From assembly GCF_018873765.1 (NCBI RefSeq), contig NC_057918.1:8564862-8628861 (forward strand): a stretch of 64,000 bases of DNA, read 5' to 3'. The DNA comes from Telopea speciosissima (lineage: Eukaryota > Streptophyta > Magnoliopsida > Proteales > Proteaceae). Below the pieces are notes generated by a model. It was not told where the DNA came from, searched no databases, and saw only the letters and a program-made list of their open reading frames with translations. This document shows positions 1-11,685 of this stretch, piece by piece; positions within the stretch are counted from its first letter, which is position 1; every line of letters begins with the position of its first letter. Both the position numbers and the translations under genes were made by a program.

Positions 1-240
1 TCCACAACTCATCTCACCTTAAAGGGGTGTTGGGGAGAGGGGGGGGGGTGAAATTACAAATAGAACAACTCCTAATTTATCCCACGTGTAACTGCACCAA
101 TATGTTTATAAATTGACCTCGAGAAATACCAGCTAAATGTTACAAATAAGATAATCACACAAATTTCATACAACAAACAATCCAGACGAATTATTAGAAG
201 CAAATTTGCACAGAAATGAACAAAAATACCTCCATGAGAA

Positions 241-479
241 CTAAATTTTTGGTTCCACTTCTCCCAGACGATACTCGGAAGAAGAAAGAACATTCCCAAA
301 CTGAATCTCTAACTTGTAACATTTCTCGCCCTCAACCACCCAAATCTCAATCTTCCCACTATCTGGAAAAATGTCCGCTTGACGCCTTTCCAAGATTCAA
401 AAACATTCATACGCTCAGATGCAAAGACAGAGCCTTTGCCGAGAATTGACTCAAAGAGGTGGAAGAGATCTTTAGCCAT
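241..479 (-). pseudogene. RDR2-like RNA-dependent RNA polymerase N-terminal fragment (broken)
   Basis: An ATG at 479 opens a 56-codon frame that stops at 309. A second minus frame then carries a stretch reading KIEIWVVEGEKCYKLEIQF and stops at 241. From memory of the family, this resembles the N-terminal part of plant RDR2 (K/R-V-E-F-W-V-x-E-x-x-x-C-Y-K-I-E-V-x-F), preceded by a W-x-G-V element seen here in the first frame as ESWKGVK. The match therefore crosses a frameshift near 370-385 and ends at in-frame stops. No polymerase core is present. I read it as a decayed fragment, not a gene. An alternative is a real short first exon starting at 479, for which I see no good donor site. Confidence 0.42.
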
Positions 480-3477
480 GGCTGTGAGCGCAGAAGGAGA
501 GCCAGAGAAGGAGACAGTTGTTTTAAGCTTTGGTTTTACGCGGCCTTTGGGAATTCGGAGTGCTCGAGAGCTGTGCCTTTGCGCAACACTTAAAAGGCTA
601 CATGTACCGTGGATATCTTCATTATTTTTCGATATATATTACCGATGATATTACTGGATAAGTGTTTAGGCGTATGGTGAAGTGGGGGTGTCAATTCCAG
701 GCCCAGCCCGACAAACCTGAACAAGCCCGCCTTTTTAAAGCCCGCTCAATTATAAGCCTGCCATGTTTAATAATTGGGCGCTCCCAATATGGGGCCCTAG
801 CCCGTTGGATGCCCAATTGGACCGATCAATTTCAGGCCAGACATAGCCCCTCAATTATGGTTTGACCTAATCCAACCTTTTAATATTAAATAAATCGATA
901 AAGAAATAATTGCTTTAATAAGGGTACAAATGGGATTACACTTTCCTTTTTCTTGCAGATAATTGTCAAGGAGTAGGGCATTTTCCCGACTCCCAGTTCC
1001 CATAAAGAAATTCCTCTGAATTTGTTCTATGTTAGTATACAGTTTAATTTCTTCCAAGTTCCAACTGCACATATTAAGGATGGTAGCTGAACAGTTAATA
1101 AATCACTAAGAATTCATTTAAGTGCCAACCAACATTGATTCTTCATAGAACAGCAAGACAACTCATTTTTTGTATAAATCATTTTGCAGCATAATCAAAA
1201 TTCAAAAATATTAATCTCATATACATTTATTTATATGATGGACCATATTCCTTTTCTCTAAGTTATGAAAATATGGTTTCTTAGGTTTAATTGGTATCAG
1301 TGCATACTCAACAGTGGGACCACTACTTTCACAACCAAAGTCAGCAACACTTTGGTTGATGCGGCCATCGAGACGCATGGGTAAAGTTGTATAAGACAAG
1401 TTCAAACAATGAAATTTTTTTTAAGGGGAAAATCATGTGGCACCTGAGCCTAGAAACAAGAGCGTGTGAAAGTACTGTCTTGTCTTCATGATATCAAAAA
1501 AACATATTATGTGCCCCCTACATGCACTCTCATTGGTCCCTACACTTATGCAATTACTACACGATCAGACAACGAACTATCTCTTCCCCTTATTAAGTTT
1601 GTCACAAATTAATAAGTTGGGAGTGATTATGGTTGCATATTTATCTTTTTCTTCATTTGGAAAATTCCAGCCCAAAACAAGCACTCTGTTTGGGCTAGAA
1701 TTTATACTTGGGATACAATTGGATCTGGCATAATATACATTAGGGAAAATGGTTTCTGTTGGGGGCGGGGGGGAGTGTAGCGCTTGCATCCAGACATACA
1801 GGGGCTAAATGACCGCACCACTCCCATGAAATGTGAAATGATGCCCATGTTTATGCTTCAGCGTGCTCTCATTATCCCCGATCATGCTCCCCCATAGAAA
1901 ACACTTGCTTTTATAGCCCTGAGGCATACCCTATGCTAAACCCAAACATAGAATAGACAATATCTTGGCCCAGAAACTCTTGGACCAATCTAAGATTCGG
2001 TTTGGCCAAGTTTCGGCCTGTCTGACCCAAGTTAGACCTGTTGGTTATGGCAAAGGAAATCATACAATTTGCTGGAGTCGGGGGAAAAATGTTGGGAGTG
2101 ATTAGGAAGGACAAAGATTCTTGAGGAGAGACTCTCTTAAAGTTCAATTTGGCTATGGTTAAAAAAAATATTGACCAAAAATTTTAGTACATAAAGAAAA
2201 GTGCCAATAAAAATTGAATTTAGCTTTAAATTTTAACATGTGGTTAATTCAAATCATGCCTTATTTAACTTAGATGATCATTTAAAATAAAAAAAAAAAA
2301 AAAAAAAAAAGGCACAATTAGGGCACACCCTCCTTTACAAATATGTCATAGTTTGGTCCAAATGGGCTTTGCCTCTGGCAGAAGTGTCCAGTTATTTTGG
2401 CCTAATAAAGAACATTTCAATAACTAACTCATTCTTTTTGGAGGGAATGGGAGGTGGGTTCTCTACTTCTCTACATTGGTGGGTTTAGACGGCATTTTCT
2501 ACACCAGCACTCTATGTTAGACCACATGATACATTAGATAAGGTTGAAATTTTGTAGAGGTAGACTCAAAAGTCTCGCGATAATGCCCAATTTGACTCAG
2601 TTTTTTAGCCACAGTCAAGGGAATCCCCCTTGCAATATGGGGTATTTTCGACCTCGCATAAATAGGGAATAGATATTGACAACCATTGACAGGGCTGTCC
2701 TTTTCCATCACACTATATAAAGGAAAACTTCCCCTTACAAAATTTCTCTGCAATTATTATGCATTGTAAGAAATTATACTAAAATGTTGAGGTAACATCA
2801 ATTTCAGAAAATTTGAGTTGAGATCAAGGGAAGCCCAATACCCACAAAATGTTAGAGGTTGAAAAGTTGAGATAACAAATATACGTTAAATAAATAATGG
2901 GTCTCGATGTTTAAGATCATGGGTAAGAAACTAAGGATGTGTTTGATATGATTTTTTGGGATTTATTATCGACTTAAAACGCATACCAAACGTAAGTGTG
3001 ACGAGAGAATATGTGGACATACATGGGAAGGTATGTCATTACACGTGAAAATATATAATTAAATCAAAACCTATTGCCAATTCACACCATTACCTAGATA
3101 TCTTCGCCTTCCTCGTGTTAACAACCGGAGTTCTCAATTATTAAATGGGGGATTTTGGGGCCATACTCATAGAATATATAGAGATGGCAATTAAAAAGTA
3201 ATTAGTCACTTTAATCCAACTCCAACATACCTCAACAATTAAGTCTTTAATCCTTATTTTTATGAACAACCACCCTTTAATATTAATATATGGTGCTCAA
3301 CATACAAGATCTTGGACTCTTCCGTCAACCACCCATTTAATTATTAATTAAGAGTTACTATTCAATAACTTGTAAGGTATGGACACTCCACAGCTCATGG
3401 AGGTCACCCAATTTATTGATCAAAGATTTAAAAACCTCTATCACCCTTGTATGGACACAATGTCTTCTTCACACTTG
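480..3477. other. intergenic DNA, no gene seen
   Basis: No supported coding region. Positions 663-880 and 1925-2100 are GGCCC/GGCCCA-rich stretches like common dispersed plant repeats. Positions 1775-1835 resemble the inside of the MITE at 22080-22232. A poly-A run lies at 2289-2311. A short degenerate pair (TGTGTTTGATATG near 2938 and CATACCAAACG near 2983) may be a decayed copy of the MITE at 3478. Confidence 0.6.
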
Positions 3478-3614
3478 GGTTGTGTTTGGTATGCATTCTC
3501 AGAATAGATTTTAGATCTAAAATACATTCTGAAGTGAGAACATAGAGAAAAATCTGGTTTCAATATGTGCTCTAGACCCACAATCTATTCTAGGAATGCA
3601 TACCAAACACAACC
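3478..3614. mobile_element. Harbinger/Tourist-like MITE (137 bp)
   Basis: The left end GGTTGTGTTTGGTATGCATT and the right end, its reverse complement, form terminal inverted repeats of about 20 bp. The element is flanked by TTG at 3475-3477 and 3615-3617, a 3-bp target duplication as in PIF/Harbinger elements. A second member at 53216-53308 has the same ends and TTA duplications, which supports the assignment. Confidence 0.75.
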
Positions 3615-4911
3615 TTGGAAAAGACTATTAAACTCATATCTATTTTATCCTATCCTGGTTCCATACTCGTATTAGTATTGTTGAAGCCCATTATCAATAC
3701 GATATTAATTATTGATATTAATATGAATCAGGTGAGTTAACCAAAAGTGGATCCGGTCAGTTTAACTGGCCCAATTCCACCCAATTCGTATAGGCATCAT
3801 ATCAGTACCCGATCTAAGATACGGGCACCTTTGAGGGGGGAAAAGGAATAAAACATAGTATAGAGGATGAAGAGAAAAAGAATGCTGCCTGATTGTGTAG
3901 TTCCTACACCGAGACAGAAGCATAAGAAATTAAAACCCCACCTCATGAAATAAAAAATCTCATCAAATTTATGCCTCTGCCCATACTCTTATTGGCCCGT
4001 GCTGGTGCAAGAGCCACCAATTAGAGAGCGTTGGAGAGGGGGGGGGGGGAGGCCACAATTGAAAAAGAGAGCGCGCAAGTTGACATTTTCCCCTAAAAAT
4101 TTTTAGGTGAGGTTGAAGGTGTGGCAAGATAACACCACAGAACACAGGGGTCCACATCCACCATGGCACTACTCTCTTCAAAATTTAAACCCCACCCCCA
4201 CCACAAATTCTTATCCCCATAGAAAGAAACCCCTTCCGAAAACAACATTTCAAATCAAAGCTCTCATCACAAGAATCCTTCATACTACTTTTCACGGATC
4301 CCACCATCATTACAGAGTATAGAACACAACAAAGTAGCAGTCAAATGGGTCTTTGCACAACCCACAAGGTCACAAAGCCACAAAAGCCTGAATGAATTGG
4401 TACACACAGTATTACATTTCTATTTTTTCCAAAAGCAAATTTAGAAAGAAACCCATCACCCCAAAAGCAACTTGGAAAAGCAAAAATGAGCTATACCATT
4501 TTACGGATTTTCCTCCTTATTGTAACTCTCATAAGATCAAATCTTAATATAATAATAGTACCTTTGCTTAATACTGACCTTTACAGACCTTATATGTCAT
4601 TCTGATACTCAAATCCCTTGCAACCCCAGCTTTTCTAAGCTCAAGAGTGATTGACAATGGAGGAACAATACCCCCATCAGATGTATTATTAGCATATAGG
4701 TACTTTCTTTTAAGGGAATGATTTATACAGGATTAACAAAAAAAAATAGAAAAAAAGTTGGTATTTCACTTTTAAGAGTATTTTTGCAGAGACGGATGAC
4801 TCATACCCATTTGCATCTTAGAATAAATAAGGAAAATATAAACAAATGCTCAACCAGAAATTGAATTTTTGAGTGAGGTGAATAATCAAGAAAATAGAAA
4901 GCAAAATACCT
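3615..4911. other. intergenic DNA and 3' flank of the ATL gene
   Basis: No coding feature is supported. The part next to 4912 should contain the 3'UTR and poly-A site of the minus-strand ATL gene. The boundary cannot be set from sequence alone. A C/G-rich simple tract lies at 4039-4051. Confidence 0.5.
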
Positions 4912-6105
4912 TCATACATCTTGAGTTCTTTCGGGCAATGGCAAGCCGACATTAAGAGATGAAGAAGGAATACCCATCATATGAGATTCTGAAGAACTTG
5001 GAAATTTTCCCTTCTTTGGCCAGAGCCAGATCTTGGAAACAGAGAAGCTCTCACCTTTACTTCCTCTACTGAGTTTCTTCCCCTCCATATCCACAATAAC
5101 CGAAGAATTCTCATTGTTTGCTCTCCCTTTCACTAGTTTCACATCACCAGCATCATCTCTATCGTGGCGTAAGGCCACTTGCAGATTGGAATCACCAACA
5201 ACATACTGATATGAACCCATCGAATAACATCTCCTCGAATCCAAATTACGACTACTGGTCTCTCCTTCTCCTTTTTCTTCTCCTTCTACTTGATCATTTT
5301 TCATATTCCTGAATTTACCGAGCCTCACGGAAAGAACCCTCTTTTCCCCAACAATCTCCTCTGTTTCCCCTGTTTTTTGTCCACAAGTGAACCTATCCTC
5401 TCTGTCGGTGGGAATCCCATCTTCTTCCCTCGGATCATCAAATTCAAAAACTGGGTTTTCAATCGAAAGGTCAGGAAGGAAGAGGGTTCCTCTGCAAAGA
5501 GGGCATGTTGAGTTTGACAGGAGCCAAGTGTCTATACAGTTGATGTGAAAAGCATGGCGACATATGGGAAGCAATCTAAGTTTGTCTTGTTCTGAAAATT
5601 CACAGAGGCAAACAGCACAATCGAAGGGTTCTTTTAGGCCCATTATCTCTTTGTAGAGGAAAACAGGGAGAGCATCTATGAAAGCTTGATCTAGACCCGA
5701 GTCATGGAGATGGAATAGCTGTTGTAATTGTCTTTGCAGAGCATCTGAGCCGGACAAATCTGGGTACCTATTAGACTGAGGGTTTGATGAGGAAGATGGT
5801 TTTTTTATGAGGAATCTAACGAGCAGGTGGAGCAGACCAGATATGAAGAATATAACAGCTAGAATAACTATGATAAAAAGAACAGCTGGGCTGATTCTGC
5901 TTCCAGATGACGATGGGGTTGATCCATTCTGATCATTACTACTACTGTAAGGAGATCGGACTGAAGAATAAGAAGAAGAAAGAGGAGGAGAAATAACAGG
6001 TGGGAAGTAAGAAGTACCATCTTTTTCCTTGATTTGAGACTGAAACCAAGACATCTGAGGATGAGTAGTAGATGGGAAAGACCAGAGCGTCGTCCTTGTT
6101 CTCAT
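4912..6105 (-). CDS. ATL46: RING-H2 finger E3 ubiquitin ligase, ATL13/ATL46 type
   Basis: The frame encodes 397 residues without introns, as is usual for ATL genes. A Ser/Pro-rich N-terminus is followed by one membrane helix at about residues 71-100 (ISPAVLFIIVILAVIFFISG). A GLDQAFIDALPVF segment (residues 137-149) carries the family GLD motif. A RING-H2 finger spans 163-204, with zinc ligands C163, C166, C182, H184, H187, C190, C201 and C204 and the E2-contacting W194. The C-terminal half contains RRCYSMGSYQYVV and SFSVSKIWLWPKK, which I associate with the ATL46 branch. ATL proteins are membrane-anchored E3 ligases that pass ubiquitin from an E2 to a substrate; the substrate here is unknown. 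Met18 (MSWFQ, codon at 6052-6054) matches the usual start of ATL46 relatives and may be the true start. Orthology within ATL13/46/47 is not resolved. Confidence 0.93.
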   Translation of the reverse strand: MRTRTTLWSFPSTTHPQMSWFQSQIKEKDGTSYFPPVISPPLSSSYSSVRSPYSSSNDQNGSTPSSSGSRISPAVLFIIVILAVIFFISGLLHLLVRFLIKKPSSSSNPQSNRYPDLSGSDALQRQLQQLFHLHDSGLDQAFIDALPVFLYKEIMGLKEPFDCAVCLCEFSEQDKLRLLPICRHAFHINCIDTWLLSNSTCPLCRGTLFLPDLSIENPVFEFDDPREEDGIPTDREDRFTCGQKTGETEEIVGEKRVLSVRLGKFRNMKNDQVEGEEKGEGETSSRNLDSRRCYSMGSYQYVVGDSNLQVALRHDRDDAGDVKLVKGRANNENSSVIVDMEGKKLSRGSKGESFSVSKIWLWPKKGKFPSSSESHMMGIPSSSLNVGLPLPERTQDV

Positions 6106-6130
6106 CTTTCTAATATGAAATCCAAAGGAA

Positions 6131-6366
6131 CTGAAAAAAGAGAAGACTACCCATTACTCCCACTAAGATAAAAGGCCGAATTTATTCAAGCAGATAGTAC
6201 ATAAGAAAAGCAAACATTCTTCAGATTTGAGAACAAAGGAGGGGCTGAAGAAGGTGTTTCTATGCTAAAAATACCAATTTTTTTCCATGTATCAACGCAC
6301 GAGAATATACTGTACAAGAATAAGGGAAGAGAGATTTGGGAGATGTTGAGGCTGCAGCTTACCTAC
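6131..6366 (-). other. probable 5'UTR intron of the ATL gene
   Basis: On the minus strand a donor-like AAG|GTAGGTAAGC lies at the 6366 end. A strong acceptor, CTTCTCTTTTTTCAG, ends at 6131, 25 bp before the first ATG. The segment between is T-rich in the sense direction. This is inferred from splice signals only. The donor could also be the GTAAGC four bases further in. Confidence 0.5.
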
Positions 6367-6515
6367 CTTGGTTTAGTTGAATCCCGCCATTAAAGGACTT
6401 CATTTAAGTTTGATTTGGTGGGTTGTCTATGACAGCGTTGCAGCAGAAACCCTAAAAAAGTGACAGGTTTTCGATGAGGAGTTTTAAATTTCTGACAAGA
6501 AAAACCTTTAAAACT

Positions 6516-6528
6516 CCATTTATAATGG
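6516..6528 (-). promoter_or_regulatory. TATA box candidate for the ATL gene
   Basis: The minus strand reads CATTATAAATGG, a good TATA box, about 150 bp upstream of the proposed 5'UTR intron. Transcription would start near 6485-6495. No other core element was identified. Confidence 0.5.
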
Positions 6529-6864
6529 AAGGGTAAGGTGGGGTAGAGGACCAGAGCAGAGGTAGAGGGCTAGTGGTAGCAGTAGGCTAAGTAGCTTCCA
6601 AAGGCCGGAGATTGGGGAAGAGATGCCAAAAAGAGCCGCAGTTGGCAGTCTCGGGCGCCTGACTGATGTGTTTCCTTTTGTACAATGTAAGGAGGGCTTT
6701 TGTGGTAATTCAATCTGTATTCTGTACGATATCCCTGTCCGTTGGATTAGACGTGTGTAGGTGATTTTTCTTTGGAAGTTTCTCTTAAAAAGGAAATTTG
6801 TTATTGGGTTTGAGCCTTGAGCCTTGAGCTTTGAGGTAAAACGATTCCTATCGGACTTTTATCT

Positions 6865-7040
6865 GCTGTTGTAATTGAAGCGTTGCTGTGCGCATCATGC
6901 GGCGCAGTAGCATCCATGTGTGTACAGTAGAGTCGCATTGTGCGGTGCAGTAGCATCCATGTGTGCACAGTAGGGTCTGCCGTGCATATATGGCTGCTGC
7001 TACGTTACACGATGCACATAGCAGCGCTCCAATTACAGCA
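6865..7040. mobile_element. MITE with GTGCGCAT subterminal repeats
   Basis: The left end GCTGTTGTAATTGAAGCG and the right end (reverse complement TGCTGTAATTGGAGCG) form inverted repeats that continue as CTGTGCGCATC / CTATGTGCATC. Inside, GCAGTAGCATCCATGTGTG occurs twice in tandem (about 6904 and 6944). The MITE at 56545-56686 shares the CTGTGCGCATCGTG subterminal sequence. The open frames crossing this element are artefacts. Confidence 0.65.
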
Positions 7041-7099
7041 ACATATAAAATTTTATCCCTATCAGTATCATTGGCCTTCAATCTTGATTCCGTATCTGT

Positions 7100-7243
7100 G
7101 AAACAACGCGAATCAAGGGTAAAACAGTCAAAAAAAAAAAAAAAAAACTCAAGGACAAATTTGTCTAATAAGGGCTTATCTTTCTCTATTTGTATTGATA
7201 TCATATTGATTTTGAAGGTAATCGATACCCGATCTGATACCAA
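7100..7243 (+). repeat. truncated member of the CATGGTTT hAT-like MITE family
   Basis: After an A17 run, the sequence matches the 3' half of the elements at 8176 and 51616. It has GGACAAATTTGTCTAATA and then ATTTTGAAGGTAATCGATAC followed by CCGATCTGATACCA. The CACTAAAACCATG end is missing, so no target duplication can be set. Confidence 0.55.
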
Positions 7244-8175
7244 TGTGGCTCTCTTCCAACTATGATGGGAACCGAAGGATCCAGCCCAGCTAAACAAAGG
7301 GTGTTTGGCTCATTTCACAGGTGGGCCTTCAGCTCCTGCCACTGCTGGAGAAAACCCAAGTCCTTCTGATACCAATCATTAAAACCATGCTCCCCAACCC
7401 TCTAAGAAATCGGATTTAGATCCTCTCCTGCGTGCATCTGACGGCTGGACTGTGGCATGACGCACACCTCAAATACGGTTCCAAAAAATAATCTTGGGTA
7501 ATCTTAGTCTTAAAGGTGTGTTTGTGGTTTCAGGGAATTGATAGGTGAATCAACTGATTCAAATCTGAATTGATCGAGATTAATCCCAATTCCATTACCG
7601 TCGATTTATGCAAAAAAAAAAAACCCCTAGGATGAATTCATTCTTAGATCTAAGATCTGTTTCTAAAGTATTTTGGGACGTATTCTGGTTGATTTCGATC
7701 TGAACCAGATTGAAATAAACAGGACCGATTCGATCTCCGATTCTGTGTTTCAAAACGCTGCATACAACAATTAGATATGAAAGTGTTTGACAAGGTTTTA
7801 CAGAACAGTAATGGATCGGTTGAATTTGATCCGATTCCAATCCAGACCGTCTAGAATTACCCGGAATTTAATGAAACCTGCCCTAACCCAAGTTTTTGAA
7901 AAAGAAATGGGTCGAACCGGATTGGGCAGAATCTTGAACCCATGATGCTTGATCCTTAGATTCTCTTTGTGGAATCCATCCATCATAAATCAGACGATCA
8001 TGATAGCATATGCTTGCGTCATCAATGGCTAAAGATGACGTAGTTGAAAGCAAAAAAATCTAAGTGTGCGTGTGTGTGGGAATGATCATGGGAGCATCTC
8101 CCACACAAAGCTTCTCTTGCGTTCACATTAGGGATGTTTATCAATTACCACTTACCACCACCATTCAATATTGAT
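7244..8175. other. intergenic DNA with GATTC/GAATC-rich repeat
   Basis: No gene is supported. Positions 7560-7990 are dense in GATTCGATC/GATCGGAT-like words and recall stretches at 8940-9300, 29390-29600, 42070-42270 and 54065-54355. This looks like another dispersed, degenerate repeat family. Confidence 0.5.
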
Positions 8176-8455
8176 CATGTTTTGAAGTATCAGTATTAGT
8201 ATCGGTATCAATATTGTCATATGTATCAGATTGTCCGATACGATTGATATTGCATGATTTTGAAGGTGATGGATACTAATACATGATCGATATCATATCG
8301 ATGAAATGGAACAGATAAGGGATAAAATGGTCAAAAACCTATTTTTTAAGAAAACACAGGGATAAACTTGTCCTATCTAGGCGGATACTATATCGATATT
8401 GTATCAGTTTTGAAGGTGACCAATACTTGATCCGATACCATGCACTAAAACCATG
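8176..8455 (+). mobile_element. hAT-like MITE, CATGGTTT family (280 bp)
   Basis: It starts CATGTTTTGAAGTATCAG and ends CACTAAAACCATG. It is flanked by ATATTGAT (8168-8175) and ATATTGAC (8456-8463), an 8-bp duplication with one mismatch, as expected for hAT elements. The body is rich in TATCG, GTATC and CGATAC words and has no coding capacity. Confidence 0.7.
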
Positions 8456-8723
8456 ATATTGACTTGCATTGTTTGAGATCATTGCTTGTCTCCATGATTT
8501 TAGGTTGTTGCCTTCAAAAGGATAAATCATGTCTTAAAGTGTCAATAATCACTCTTTGTTAAATCTTAGCTACAAAGTCAATTACTTGAGTTTTGGATTA
8601 ATGTCACCTCCCAAATTCATTGATTTTTAAAGGAAGGAAAGAGAAAATTAGGGTGTGAAACAGACAATTTTAGAGAGCACAATACAAGTAACCCATGATG
8701 CTTGATGGTATGGTCCACAAGTA

Positions 8724-8917
8724 CCATGGTTTTAGTGCACGGCATCTGGTATTGGTCACCTTTAAAATCGATATGATATCGAAATGGATCAATATATCAA
8801 TACGGATTGTCCATACCGGGCAAATTTACCATTTCACCAATATGGTATCAACATGGTATCAAGATCGGTGGCTAGCTATACCGATATAAGCGATCCAATA
8901 CCGATACCTCAGACCAC
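8724..8917 (-). mobile_element. hAT-like MITE, CATGGTTT family (reverse copy)
   Basis: It starts CATGGTTTTAGTGCACGG, the inverse of the end of the copy at 8176, and runs through the same internal order backwards, including TATTGGTCACCTTTAAAATC. The distal end (GATACCTCAGACCACA) is degenerate, and the flanking duplication is not recognisable. Confidence 0.55.
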
Positions 8918-9593
8918 ATCCAAAACACCACCGCTGCATCATCTTGTGTTATAAGAATCGGAATTGGTCGATCCGGATCAATTGATCCATATTGGATTTA
9001 AGAGTTAGGGCATATTTTGACCGATTCCAAGTCTACTCAATCCGGATTGGAAACTGCCAGGGTTGATTTCAGATTTTGATTCTGTTCTTTTAAACCCTGT
9101 GTTCTACATGCTTTACCTTCTTTAATCAAATCTCAATTCAGCAAAATGGTCATTGTTTAAGGAATCAGAATTGAATCATCAATTTCTGTCGAATTGGATC
9201 AGAATCGAACAATCTTGATTCTAGCCGCTTTAAATCGACTGATTTGTACTTGATTTCTAGGGTTCAAATCGGAATCGGACCCCATGGAAACTGTTTCCGC
9301 TAACTTGAACCATGTTCACTGTCTACCCCCAAAAAAAAAAAAATTCATGTTCACTGGTGACATTTTGTTTTCTGATGTAGATTGTTCTTGGAATTCAAAA
9401 TAGTCCAGGGAATGCACTGCCACTATCCAAAGTTATGACTTTTCCTTTTCCAAAAGAAAATTGATTTTTCTTTAACCAGAATGTTCTTAAGATGCTTCTT
9501 TGCATTAGTTCAATAGTTGGAAAGAAACATCCCCATGAAAGGGATGCTATCTGCTTTGGACTTGTTTAGGGAAAAGGGCCCCACCGTCCCAAA

Positions 9594-9854
9594 CAGGGAT
9601 CTAGTAATAGGTATCGATCGGGATACCGATCTAGATCGGCCGGTATCGGTTCAGATTGGACGAATTTACCTTTATTTTACTTCTTTTTTTTTTTGGGGTG
9701 CAAACCCTTATTTTACTTCAAAAATCATTTATTTATTTATTTTTTAAATGTGTTTACCCTTGGACTTTACCGACCCATCGATATGTATCAGCTAGGAATC
9801 GGTATTGGTTAGTGATATGAATTGGTGGATTCAATACTGATTCTTTAAACCATG
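9594..9854. mobile_element. hAT-like MITE, CATGGTTT family (261 bp)
   Basis: It ends TTCTTTAAACCATG and begins CAGGGATCTAGTAATAGG. The flanks GTCCCAAA (9586-9593) and CTCCCAAA (9855-9862) are an 8-bp duplication with one mismatch. Internal sequence contains many TATCG/CGATA words and a T-rich centre. Confidence 0.65.
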
Positions 9855-9862
9855 CTCCCAAA

Positions 9863-11685
9863 AGATTTTTTTGTTCGAAAAAAGCTGGACACATCACTAG
9901 GGCACCACAAGGTAGCAGAATTTGTGTCTATATCTCTCTTCCATCTTTGAAATAATCCCCTGTCCATCTTGTACGATATTCTCTCGTATGATGCTCTCCA
10001 TTAATTTATGCAGGACAGGTGGTGTGTGTATCTCTCTTTCGTTGTTTTTTTTATAGAAGGAATTAAAAAAAAAATTAAGAACAAAAGGAAGAGTGCCGAA
10101 AAGATTCTCTCTTCTCCATGGTTGAAAGAAAACTTGATCTTGTTGTGAAACTTCACTTCATATAAATAGGAATTCCCATGCAAATGGCTTATTTGTTTTT
10201 TCAAGAATGATGGAACCTTTGAACTTAACATACGAAAAGAAAGGGTGTGGTATTACCAAGGACTGGCTAGTTTCATGGATTTCCCTTTGAGTTGCCTTAA
10301 AGTTGCAAAAGGAACCATAACTCTACCTTTGTTATTAATATAGATTCAAATCTCCTAGGGAAAGAAACTATTGATTGTGGGTCTATGTGGATTGAGCTCT
10401 TATTGACCTTTTTTTTTCTCTTCTGGATGGGGAGTGATAAAGATGGACATGCATATCATCCAAAGGGTGCCTAAGGGTTGTAATGACAGTGGCAAGAAAT
10501 TAATCTAAATTGCATTCAATAGGAAGTTTGGTAAATGCATAGTAGAAAATTGAGATTTATTTTAAATTTCTATCCATTACTAGATATTTACCCTGGATAA
10601 TAGGATTTAAATTTGGTATGACCATATCCATTCCAGTGATATACCTTCTTCAATTTAATCTAAATTCTATGAAATGCATCATATATTTTGTATTTAAGTT
10701 ATATTTTATATGTTGTAGAATTTGTTGAACTTACTATTAAATTTTAAAATTGAAACTTAATTGGGCAAATTTATATACATAATAAAAAAAGTCAAATATA
10801 AATTAACTAAACAGATTCAAATTAGATATTATTATATCTACTTTTTTTGGGTAGAAATATTCACTTTACATTTGCATGTTCATTATCACAAGGCAATGGT
10901 TAGGTTACTCCAATAGTCCAATGTGACCAAGTGATCACGAGTTCGAGTCTCTGGCTGTTACAACTTTAAACTTCAAACTTGTCAACCCTAGTTTTTTTTT
11001 TTTTTCCTCCGAGTAAATTGTAGTATATTTTTTTCTACCACTCAAAGAATTCCCCTCAACCAAATTAGTCATTTTTTGCTTTGTTTTTCCTTTTTATTAT
11101 TAATTTATTTTTTTTATAAAATGGTAATAGAAAGACTTGAACCCAAACTTCATGGATTTATCATTTCAATCAACCTAACACGTACGATCTTGACAAATTC
11201 CTATCATGTTGAATTTTCCTGTAACTCAAAATCTTTCACCTTCATGTGAGGTTGATGGGTCAAAAAAGCTCTCATTAAATATCATTCAATTCAGTTACAG
11301 GACTTTCATCTAAGAGAGAGGGAGAGAAGTTAGTTGCAAGCTTGCCGCAAAAATCCTGTATCTTACCGAAAGCCAAAGAGTCCAATGAATGCGGCACCTT
11401 ATTGCCGAAAGTATGATTTTAAGCATAAGAACCAAGACTTTTTTGAGTACATAAAATCAATTCGTTATGGGCCCCCTTGTTGGATGGTCTAGCGGGTCTT
11501 CATTCATTCAGCGTTAGAAAATCTGGTCATTCATTACTCCTTCGCAATTGTGGGAACAGAGGAGAGTTCCTCTGCACGTACATCTTAGGGGCTAACACTT
11601 GTTCAGGACTACGTATTGAGTTGCCAGTGTACAAGGAGGTTAATGGAAACTACTCACTACATCTCCAATGGTCATATTTCTCATA
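9863..11685. other. intergenic DNA, no gene seen
   Basis: AT-rich sequence without supported coding content apart from the SINE piece at 10889-10975. T-runs occur at 10991-11006. Confidence 0.5.
10889..10975 (+). repeat. Au-like SINE head fragment
   Basis: It contains the polymerase III box-A-like region (CAATGGTTAGGTTACTCCA) and a box-B sequence, GAGTTCGAGTC, followed by CTGGCTG. The order matches the better preserved SINE at 22250-22437. The 3' part is absent. Confidence 0.55.

Noticed and set aside
5118..5511. Plus-strand frames opposite the ATL gene
   Set aside because: They are antisense shadows of the conserved ATL coding sequence.
6848..7297. 149-codon open frame on the minus strand
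   Set aside because: It runs straight through a MITE with internal tandem repeats and a poly-T tract, and has no domain-like sequence.
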